From: Limnohabitans sp. 103DPR2
GTDB lineage: Bacteria; Pseudomonadota; Gammaproteobacteria; Burkholderiales; Burkholderiaceae_C
Reading direction: 5' to 3'
NCBI RefSeq assembly: GCF_001412575.1
Contig: NZ_CP011834.1
Location: 1,178,001-1,242,000, forward strand
DNA: 64,000 bases
Part shown: positions 52,088 through 60,943 of the stretch, one piece after another
Layout of the letters: every line of letters starts with the position of its first letter
Position numbering within the stretch: position 1 is the stretch's first letter
Notes under the pieces: generated by a model
Seen by the model: the letters and a program-made list of their open reading frames with translations, nothing else
The model's database searches: none
What the model was told of the DNA's origin: nothing
Translations under genes and position numbers: made by a program

Positions 52088-53158
52088 TTAAAACAATTTG
52101 ATGCGCTCTGGCATCAGTTTGAGAGGAATTGTTGATCCAGCTTGCAAGTTTTGTTCTGCAAGAAAGTTCAGTGACAAATAAACGGTGAGTGGTTTTGGCG
52201 TGATAGCAGGTGCCATCACATGCACATGGCAAAACGCGCCTAAGAATTCAATCTCATGGATGCTTGCCTGAAAGACGCATGCATCTCCTGCCAAGATGGG
52301 GCGTGCCAAAACATCTTCTGGACGTAAATACACTTTGATAGGGCCTTCTGGATGCTGATTTGCAGGGATTTCAGCCAGTGGAATTCGCATGTCGCCCAGT
52401 TGCAATGCTTGACCTGAAACTGTGCCATCCAAGACATTCACTTGGCCCACAAAATCTGCCACAAAAGCGCTGGCAGGCTCTCTGTAAATTTCGGTGGGTG
52501 TGCCCACTTGTTCAATGCAACCGTGGTTCATGACCACGATGCGATCGGCCATGCTCAGGGCTTCCTCTTGATCGTGCGTCACCATGATGGTCGTCACGCC
52601 CAAGCTTTGTTGCAAAGATCTGATTTCTTCGCGCAGTCGAACGCGCTCTAAAGCGTCTAGGGCTGATAAAGGTTCGTCTAGCAGCAACAAGCCAGGTGAA
52701 GTGGCCAAGGCACGCGCTAACGCAATGCGCTGTTGTTGCCCGCCAGACAGTTGGCTGGGATATTTGGTACCGCTGCCTGGCAGGCCTACCAACTTCAATA
52801 ATTCTTGAACGCGTTGGTGAACGACGTCGCGTGCCACTTTGCGATTCACCAAGCCGTAGGCGACGTTGTCGGCAATGCTAAGGTTGGGAAACAAGGCGTA
52901 GCTTTGAAACACGATGCCGTAATCTCGCTCGGCGGGATGGGCGCTCGAAATATTTTTGCCATCTTGGAAAATCACACCACGCGATTGGACTTCAAGTCCT
53001 GCAATGATCCGAAGCAGAGTGGTTTTGCCGCAGCCTGAGGGGCCTAAAAAGCAAACCAACTCACCTGGAACGATGTCCAAGTTGATGTCTTGCAAGGCAA
53101 CAAAGTTGCCAAAGGCTTTGTGTAGGTGTTGAAGAGAAAGATAAGGACTTGCAGACAT
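52088..53158 (-). CDS. AEP ABC transporter ATP-binding protein (PhnT2 type)
   Basis: A 356-residue ATPase. Walker A GPSGCGKTT, Q loop VFQSYALFPNLS, signature LSGGQQQRIALARAL, Walker B LLLLDEPLSALD and the switch TIMVTHDQ are all present. A C-terminal TOBE-like regulatory domain follows (about residues 240-356). The start at 53158 (MSASPYLSLQHL) gives a normal N terminus; upstream codons overlap a terminator. It energises uptake with PhnS and PhnU. Confidence 0.93.
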   Translation of the reverse strand: MSASPYLSLQHLHKAFGNFVALQDINLDIVPGELVCFLGPSGCGKTTLLRIIAGLEVQSRGVIFQDGKNISSAHPAERDYGIVFQSYALFPNLSIADNVAYGLVNRKVARDVVHQRVQELLKLVGLPGSGTKYPSQLSGGQQQRIALARALATSPGLLLLDEPLSALDALERVRLREEIRSLQQSLGVTTIMVTHDQEEALSMADRIVVMNHGCIEQVGTPTEIYREPASAFVADFVGQVNVLDGTVSGQALQLGDMRIPLAEIPANQHPEGPIKVYLRPEDVLARPILAGDACVFQASIHEIEFLGAFCHVHVMAPAITPKPLTVYLSLNFLAEQNLQAGSTIPLKLMPERIKLF

Positions 53159-53172
53159 GAGTGACCAACAAA

Positions 53173-53200
53173 AAGGCCGCCTTGGCAAGGCCAGGCGGCC
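53173..53200 (-). terminator. Hairpin between phnS and phnT
   Basis: GGCCGCCT / AGGCGGCC stem with a 10-base loop, followed on the minus strand by TTTTTGTT. It lies 13 bases after the phnS stop. It probably lets the binding protein be made in excess over the rest of the transporter. Confidence 0.8.
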
Positions 53201-53212
53201 ATTTGGTAAAAA

Positions 53213-54244
53213 TTAACGCTTTTCAGATTTACCGTTGTAACGTGCATTCCACTCGTTCAGGATGCGTTCACGTTGCTCTGCGGCGTATTTGAAGTCCAGC
53301 TTGACCAAGCGTGACTCGTAATCTTTGGGCACATTGGGCAAAGGGTCTGCCACACCGGGGTGTGCTGTGATGGCAAAGTTTTTGCCGTAGAGTTTCATGG
53401 CATCTTTGCTAGAGGCCCAGTCTGCCAATTTCTTGGCAGCGTCCAATTTCTTGGTGCCTTTGTGAATGGCAAAAGATTCCAAGTCCCAGCCCAAGCCTTC
53501 TTTGGGGAAGACCAAGTCGATGGGGGCGCCTTTGGCTTTGTTGGCGTTCGCGCGGTATTCAAAGGCAATGCCCACCACGTATTCGCCACTAGACGCCATG
53601 TTGCAAGGCTTGGAGCCAGAGTGTGTGTACTGCGCAATGTTTTCGTGCAATGCGTCCATGTACTTCCAGCCGCCGCCTTTACCGTTTTGGTCGCCAAACA
53701 AAGTCAGCCATGCAATGACGTCAAAGTAACCGGTGCCGCTTGAAGCGGGGTTGGGCATGACAACCTGACCTTTGTAGATAGGTTTGGTCAGGTCTTTCCA
53801 AGTTTCAGGTTTTGGAATGTTGCGTTTTTTGGCTTCAATGGTGTTGAAGCAAATGGTGGCGCCCCAGACGTCCATACCCCACCAAGCAGGTGGGTTGGCC
53901 TTGTCGCGATACTGCGGCATGATGGCGTCCAAGTTGAGGGGGGCGTAGGGCTCGAGCATGCCGTTTTTGTTCATCAACTCGAGGCTGGTGGCAGCGACGC
54001 CCATCACGGCATCCGCTTGGGGGTTGGCTTTTTCGGCCAGCAGTTTGGCGGTGATCACCCCTGTTGAGTCGCGCACCCATTTGAGCTCAATGTCTGGGTA
54101 GACCTTGTTAAAGCCTTCTTGATAGGCTTTCAATTGGTCAACCTCCAACGCTGTATAGACCAGCAGTTGGGTTTTTTGAGCCCAGGCCATAGAGCCTAGC
54201 AACAGACCGCCCACAAGAAGGGCTGATTTGTAAAGTGCGCGCAT
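53213..54244 (-). CDS. AEP periplasmic binding protein (PhnS2 type)
   Basis: A 343-residue ABC-type extracellular binding protein of the iron/AEP group, with a signal peptide ending AWAQ. LLVYTALEVDQLKAYQEGF, TGVITAKLLAEK, ASSGTGYFDVIAW and SGSKPCNMASSGEYVVGIAF are typical segments; the serine/threonine-rich loops would hold the phosphonate group. It is the first gene of the leftward operon and is followed by a hairpin. Divergent from the GntR regulator gene across a 157-base control region. Confidence 0.92.
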   Translation of the reverse strand: MRALYKSALLVGGLLLGSMAWAQKTQLLVYTALEVDQLKAYQEGFNKVYPDIELKWVRDSTGVITAKLLAEKANPQADAVMGVAATSLELMNKNGMLEPYAPLNLDAIMPQYRDKANPPAWWGMDVWGATICFNTIEAKKRNIPKPETWKDLTKPIYKGQVVMPNPASSGTGYFDVIAWLTLFGDQNGKGGGWKYMDALHENIAQYTHSGSKPCNMASSGEYVVGIAFEYRANANKAKGAPIDLVFPKEGLGWDLESFAIHKGTKKLDAAKKLADWASSKDAMKLYGKNFAITAHPGVADPLPNVPKDYESRLVKLDFKYAAEQRERILNEWNARYNGKSEKR

Positions 54245-54287
54245 ACGTCATCCTTATCAAGTTAAAACCAACTACTTTCCACGCACG

Positions 54288-54305
54288 CTGTGACAGCGCT
54301 GTGAC
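54288..54305. promoter_or_regulatory. Pho-box-like direct repeat
   Basis: CTGTGAC-agcg-CTGTGAC: two 7-base repeats with a 4-base spacer, the 11-base period of a Pho box (CTGTCAT form). The sequence departs from consensus at the fifth to seventh positions. It lies between phnS and the regulator gene. Confidence 0.45.
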
Positions 54306-54344
54306 AAGCCCGTGAAAATCATTGGAATCGAAGATTTAAAGCAT

Positions 54345-54378
54345 GTCAATTGTTTTTTGTAAATTGTTGACAATTGAC
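54345..54378. promoter_or_regulatory. Probable GntR operator in the phn control region
   Basis: GTCAATTGT (54345-54353) and ACAATTGAC (54370-54378) are exact inverted repeats. Inside the right part, AATTGT-TG-ACAATT (54362-54375) is itself a perfect palindrome of the TTGTnnACAA kind bound by FadR-type GntR proteins. It overlaps a TTGACA -35-like element, so repression by the adjacent regulator is likely. Confidence 0.6.
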
Positions 54379-54401
54379 TAAGTTGTGATCAAATTCGGTG
54401 C

Positions 54402-56365
<1,964 letters not shown>

Positions 56366-56384
56366 ATTTCAAAAGGCCAGGGCC

Positions 56385-57842
56385 ATGAGTCAAGTCGAAC
56401 AATTCATCCAAGACCATCAACTCGATGCCATGCGCATTGGCGGCAAAAAGGTGGGCGTCGGACGCGATCGTTTCATCGAAGTGTTCAACCCTTTCACCGA
56501 GCAACGCTTGGGGACGGTTCCTAAAGCCACCTTGGAGGAAGTGCGCGAAGCCTATGCCATTGCGCATGCCTACAAGCCCAAGTTGTCACGTTTTGACCGC
56601 GCAGCCATTTTGAACAAAGCAGCAGCATTGGTGAGAGATCGTTTGGACGACATCGCAAACTTGATTTCTGCTGAAGCTGGCTTGTGCTGGAAAGATGCCG
56701 TTTACGAAGCCGGGCGTGTCAGCGATGTCTTGTTGTTTGGCGCACAAGAGGTGCTGAAAGACGATGGTCAGATTTTCAGTTGCGATTTGACGCACCACGG
56801 CAAGCAGCGCCGTGTTTACACACAGCGCGCGCCCTTGTTGGGCGTGATCACGGCCATCACGCCGTTCAACCACCCCATGAACCAAGTGGCCCACAAAGTC
56901 ATTCCCAGTGTGGCCACCAACAACCGCATGGTACTCAAGCCCTCTGAGAAGGTGCCTTATTCGGCGATTTACTTTGCAGACCTGTTGTACGAAGCTGGCT
57001 TGCCGCCAGAGATGTTGAGTGTGATCACAGGTGACCCGCGTGAGATTGCCGATGAAATGCTCACGCACCCAGCGGTGGATTTGATCACCTTTACAGGCGG
57101 CGTGGCCATTGGCAAATACATTGCTGACAAAGCGGGCTACCGACGCATTGTGTTGGAGTTGGGTGGCAACGATCCGCTCATCGTGATGGAAGATGCCGAC
57201 CTGGAAGAGGCCGCCAATTTGGCCGTTCAAGGTTCTTACAAAAATTCGGGACAGCGTTGTACAGCCGTCAAGCGCATGCTGGTGCATCAAGCTGTTGCCA
57301 AAGACTTTACCGACTTGGTGGTGCAAAAAACCAAAGCATGGACGTATGGCGATCCATCGGACAAAGACAATTTGATGGGCACTGTGATTGACGAGGCAGC
57401 GGCCAAGTTTTTTGAAGCACGCGTGAACGAAGCTGTCGCCCACGGCGCTCGTTTGTTGGTGGGCAATCAACGACGGGGCGCCCTTTACTCACCCACCGTG
57501 GTGGACCAAGTGCGACCAGAGATGTTGTTGGTGAAAGAGGAAACTTTTGGTCCTGTGTCACCCATCATTCAATTCAAAGACATTGACGAAGCCATTCAAA
57601 TTGCCAATGGCACTGTCTATGGTTTGTCGAGCGGGGTCTGCACCAATCGCATGGACTACATTGTGCGCTTTGTGAATGAGTTGCAAATGGGCAGTGTCAA
57701 TGTTCGAGAGGTACCTGGGTATCGCTTAGAGCTCACACCGTTTGGTGGCATCAAAGATTCTGGTCTGGGCTACAAAGAAGGCGTTCAAGAAGCGATGAAG
57801 AGCTTTACCAACATCAAAACGTATTCAATGCCTTGGGCTTGA
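56385..57842 (+). CDS. phnY: Phosphonoacetaldehyde dehydrogenase
   Basis: A 485-residue NAD-dependent aldehyde dehydrogenase oxidising phosphonoacetaldehyde to phosphonoacetate. Cofactor segments are AITPFNHPMNQVAHKV and LKPSEKVP; FTGGVAIG, the base in LELGGNDP and the nucleophile in NSGQRCTAVKRM are present. The product assignment rests on the phnA neighbour (19 bases upstream) and phnW across the control region. I start at ATG 56385; the frame extends 12 codons upstream into the phnA end. Confidence 0.93.
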   Translation: MSQVEQFIQDHQLDAMRIGGKKVGVGRDRFIEVFNPFTEQRLGTVPKATLEEVREAYAIAHAYKPKLSRFDRAAILNKAAALVRDRLDDIANLISAEAGLCWKDAVYEAGRVSDVLLFGAQEVLKDDGQIFSCDLTHHGKQRRVYTQRAPLLGVITAITPFNHPMNQVAHKVIPSVATNNRMVLKPSEKVPYSAIYFADLLYEAGLPPEMLSVITGDPREIADEMLTHPAVDLITFTGGVAIGKYIADKAGYRRIVLELGGNDPLIVMEDADLEEAANLAVQGSYKNSGQRCTAVKRMLVHQAVAKDFTDLVVQKTKAWTYGDPSDKDNLMGTVIDEAAAKFFEARVNEAVAHGARLLVGNQRRGALYSPTVVDQVRPEMLLVKEETFGPVSPIIQFKDIDEAIQIANGTVYGLSSGVCTNRMDYIVRFVNELQMGSVNVREVPGYRLELTPFGGIKDSGLGYKEGVQEAMKSFTNIKTYSMPWA

Positions 57843-57846
57843 GCGC

Positions 57847-59502
57847 ATGCACAACCTTCTGAACCTGCTGGCGGCAATTGCATTGTTGGTGTGGGGCACC
57901 CATACCGTGCGAACTGGCATCTTGCGTGTTCTGGGGGCATCGCTGCGTGAAGTGCTGGCCAGCAGTGTCAAAAAGCCGCTCTGGGCTTTTGTGTCTGGCG
58001 TGGGCGTGAGCAGTTTGCTGCAGTCCAGTACCGCCACTTGCCTCATCGTGAGTTCCTTTGTGGGGCAAGGTATTTTTCTGACGTCAACAGCCCTGATCAT
58101 GATGCTGGGTGCCGATGTGGGCACTAGCCTGATGGCGCTGATGTTCTCATTTGATCTGAGTTGGTTGTCGCCATTGCTGATTGTGGTGGGGGTGGTGGTG
58201 TTTGTGGTTAATCAAAACAACACTTTGGGCCGATGGGGCCGTGTGGCCATCGGGCTGGGCTTGATGACCTTGGCGCTCCACCTGATTGTGGAGGCCACCA
58301 AGCCCATCACACAATCCAATGGCATGCATGTGCTGCTCAGTGTGTTGCCCAACGACCCCGTGATTTTGATTTTGATTGGGGCCTTGCTGACCGTCATTTC
58401 CTACTCCAGTTTGGCCATGGTTTTGTTAACGGCCACCTTGTGTCAAACCCAAGTGGTTTCTTTGCCCATGGCTTTAGGCTTGGTGCTTGGCGCCAACTTG
58501 GGCAGTGGTTTGTTGGCATTCTTCACGATGTCCAAGTCACCTGCCGAAGTGCGCAGGGTGCCTTTGGGCAATTTGATGTTCAAGGCCATTGGATGTGCTT
58601 TGGCGGTGCCATTTTTAGGCTTTTACTTGCCTGTTGCCGATGACATTCAGGCTTGGGGTTTTGATGCGGTCGTTAGCTTCCATTTTTTGTTCAATGTCTT
58701 GTTGTCGGTTTGCATGTTGATGTTGACGGGCAAATTGGGCGATTGGCTCACGCAGTATTTGCCCTCTTCGCAAATTGACAGCAACAAAGTTCAACCCAAG
58801 TATTTGGATCCTACGGCACTCACGACGCCCTCATTGGCCATTGCGTGTGCCGCCCGCGAGGCTCTGCATCAGGCCGATGTCGTGGAGGCGATGTTGCGCG
58901 GCATTGTGCCTGTGATTCGAAACGACGACGCAGTGCTGGCTGCCAAACTCCGAGAGATGGACGATGGCGTTGACGATTTGTATTCCGCCATCAAGTTTTA
59001 TTTGACGCAAATTTCGCGCGAGGCCTTGTCACAACGTGAGGGGCAGCGCTGGGCTGACATCATGTCCTTTGCCATCAACATGGAACAAGTTGGCGACATC
59101 ATTGAGCGGGTTCTGCAAGACATTGAAGATAAAAAAATTGCCAAAGGACGCAAGTTTTCAGAAGCAGGTTTGTCAGAAATCGAGGATTTGCACCAACGCT
59201 TGGTTGCCAACTTGCAATTGGGTATGAGTGTGTTCTTAGACGGTGGCGTACGCAATGCGCAAACATTGCTGGAGCAAAAGGTTCAGTTTCGCAATTTGGA
59301 GCATGAGTATGCCAGCCGCCACTTGGCGCGTTTGCAGGAGAACACACCGCAAAGCATTGGCACAAGTTCTTTGCACATTGATTTGATCAGCGACTTGAAA
59401 CGCATCAACTCGCACATTTGCTCCATTGCTTATCCCATCTTGGAGCAGGCGGGTGCATTGACTCATACACGCCTGAAGCAGCCAGATCTTTTGTCTGACT
59501 GA
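57847..59502 (+). CDS. Na/Pi cotransporter (NptA/YjbB-like) with a C-terminal PhoU domain
   Basis: A 551-residue inner-membrane protein. The N-terminal half has two NptA repeats, with SLLQSSTATCLIVSSF and the weaker second SYSSLAMVLLTATL as the phosphate-passing segments. The C-terminal 200 residues form a PhoU-like helical domain. Proteins of this build export phosphate. It starts 4 bases after phnY, so it probably removes the phosphate released by PhnA and PhnZ-type cleavage when the phosphonate is used for carbon or nitrogen. Confidence 0.9.
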   Translation: MHNLLNLLAAIALLVWGTHTVRTGILRVLGASLREVLASSVKKPLWAFVSGVGVSSLLQSSTATCLIVSSFVGQGIFLTSTALIMMLGADVGTSLMALMFSFDLSWLSPLLIVVGVVVFVVNQNNTLGRWGRVAIGLGLMTLALHLIVEATKPITQSNGMHVLLSVLPNDPVILILIGALLTVISYSSLAMVLLTATLCQTQVVSLPMALGLVLGANLGSGLLAFFTMSKSPAEVRRVPLGNLMFKAIGCALAVPFLGFYLPVADDIQAWGFDAVVSFHFLFNVLLSVCMLMLTGKLGDWLTQYLPSSQIDSNKVQPKYLDPTALTTPSLAIACAAREALHQADVVEAMLRGIVPVIRNDDAVLAAKLREMDDGVDDLYSAIKFYLTQISREALSQREGQRWADIMSFAINMEQVGDIIERVLQDIEDKKIAKGRKFSEAGLSEIEDLHQRLVANLQLGMSVFLDGGVRNAQTLLEQKVQFRNLEHEYASRHLARLQENTPQSIGTSSLHIDLISDLKRINSHICSIAYPILEQAGALTHTRLKQPDLLSD

Positions 59503-59529
59503 TGTTTACTTTTATTTGTTGAGACGCAC

Positions 59530-60081
59530 ATGGCTTTAAGCTTAAATGACATTGAAAAATTGTTTGAACAGAAGGGCCATGAGCAATACACCGGCGAACC
59601 TGTCACCATGTTGCAGCATGCATTGCAGTCAGCTTATTTGGGCGAACAAGAGGGCGCCAGTGATGAGTTGGTGACAGCAGCTTTTTTACACGACTTGGGC
59701 CATTTGTTGCACGACTTGGGCGACACCCCCAGCATGCATGGCGTCGATGATGTGCATCAGTACCGTGTGGTGCCATTTTTACGCGGCTTGTTTTCAGATG
59801 CGGTCATTGATGCCATTCAGCGGCACGTCGATGCCAAACGTTATCTGTGTGCGACGCGACCGGAATATCACGATGCTTTGTCAGAGGATTCTCAGCGCAG
59901 TTTGAAGTTGCAAGGCGGTATCTTTTCAAAAGAAGAAGCAGACAAGTTCATTTCGGAGCCAGGTGCGCCTGATGCTGTGCGCTTGCGTTTGTGGGACGAC
60001 TTGGCCAAGCAACCTGCGCTTCAAACACCAGGACTTTCACATTACATGCAGATTGCAAGACGCTGCGCTTTAAAAGCCTAA
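59530..60081 (+). CDS. PhnZ/TmpB-like HD-domain oxygenase, phosphonate-operon type
   Basis: A 183-residue HD-fold protein of the group repeatedly found in phosphonate operons. Residues known to bind the diiron centre and substrate in PhnZ line up with a constant small offset: Tyr20 and Glu23 (YTGEPV), His30, His54/Asp55 with His58 (HDLGH), His76, His99, Lys103 and Asp156. PhnZ uses oxygen to split 1-hydroxy-2-aminoethylphosphonate into glycine and phosphate; TmpB acts on the trimethylated form. The hydroxylase partner (PhnY*/TmpA type) is not in the window. Confidence 0.88.
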   Translation: MALSLNDIEKLFEQKGHEQYTGEPVTMLQHALQSAYLGEQEGASDELVTAAFLHDLGHLLHDLGDTPSMHGVDDVHQYRVVPFLRGLFSDAVIDAIQRHVDAKRYLCATRPEYHDALSEDSQRSLKLQGGIFSKEEADKFISEPGAPDAVRLRLWDDLAKQPALQTPGLSHYMQIARRCALKA

Positions 60082-60088
60082 GCCGGAC

Positions 60089-60925
60089 ATGACCTGGTCT
60101 GTTTTGTTTTTGGTGTTGTTGGGTGCATTGCTGCACGCAAGTTGGAATGCACTGGTGAAATCCAGCACTGACAAAACCTTGGACACAGCCCTGATCCATG
60201 TGCTTTGCTCCATTTTGGCACTCCCTGTGTGTTTGTATGTAGGCCCACCGTCGCCTGAATCCTGGCCTTATATCTTGGGTTCTTTGGTGGTGCATGTGGG
60301 TTACTACTTTGCATTGGCTGGGGCCTACAAACATGGTGATTTGGGGTTGACCTATCCCTTGATGCGAGGCACCGCACCCATGTTGGTGGCCATTGCATCT
60401 TTTGCTTTGATAGATGAAGCCTTGTCTCCCTTGGCATGGATGGGCGTTGCCTGCATTTGTGGTGGCGTGTTGATGTTGGGCTTTACGAGGGCTTGGTGGT
60501 CGCATCGCAAGGCCATTGTGTTTGCGCTCAGCAACGCCGTCTTGATTGCCATCTACACCGTGATCGATGCCAAAGGTGCGCGCAACTCGGGCCATGTTGC
60601 GCAATACATCTGCATGTTGTTTGTGCTGGATGGTTGGCCCTTTGCTGCCTTGGTCTTCATGCAACGCAAGGGCCAAGTTTGGCCGTATGTGCGAACTCGC
60701 TGGCCGGTGGCCATGGGCGGCGCATGCGCATCGATTGGCTCGTACGCCATTGCCCTATGGGCCATGACGGTTGCGCCGGTTGCCATGGTGGCAGCGTTGC
60801 GCGAAACCTCTGTATTTTTTGCAGCCCTCATTGGGGCGTGGTTCTTGAATGAGGTTTGGACACGGCAGAGGGTTGTCGGCACTGTAGCCATCTTGTCTGG
60901 GGTGGCTGCGCTTCGTTTAGGTTAA
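60089..60925 (+). CDS. EamA-type permease of the phosphonate-associated group
   Basis: A 278-residue inner-membrane protein with about ten helices in two EamA repeats (HASWNALVKSS at the start, GDLGLTYPLMRGTAP, and a second repeat with RETSVFFAALIGAWFLNE). I recall a permease-like family of this kind occurring beside phosphonate catabolism genes. It starts 7 bases after the HD gene. It may export or import an aminophosphonate or an amino acid product. Confidence 0.85.
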   Translation: MTWSVLFLVLLGALLHASWNALVKSSTDKTLDTALIHVLCSILALPVCLYVGPPSPESWPYILGSLVVHVGYYFALAGAYKHGDLGLTYPLMRGTAPMLVAIASFALIDEALSPLAWMGVACICGGVLMLGFTRAWWSHRKAIVFALSNAVLIAIYTVIDAKGARNSGHVAQYICMLFVLDGWPFAALVFMQRKGQVWPYVRTRWPVAMGGACASIGSYAIALWAMTVAPVAMVAALRETSVFFAALIGAWFLNEVWTRQRVVGTVAILSGVAALRLG

Positions 60926-60943
60926 TTCAATCAGGATTTCATC

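Noticed and set aside
56385..57842. PhnY could mean the 2-oxoglutarate hydroxylase that partners PhnZ
   Set aside because: The gene is clearly an aldehyde dehydrogenase (NSGQRCTAVKRM, LELGGNDP); no 2-oxoglutarate dioxygenase of the PhnY*/TmpA type was found in the window.
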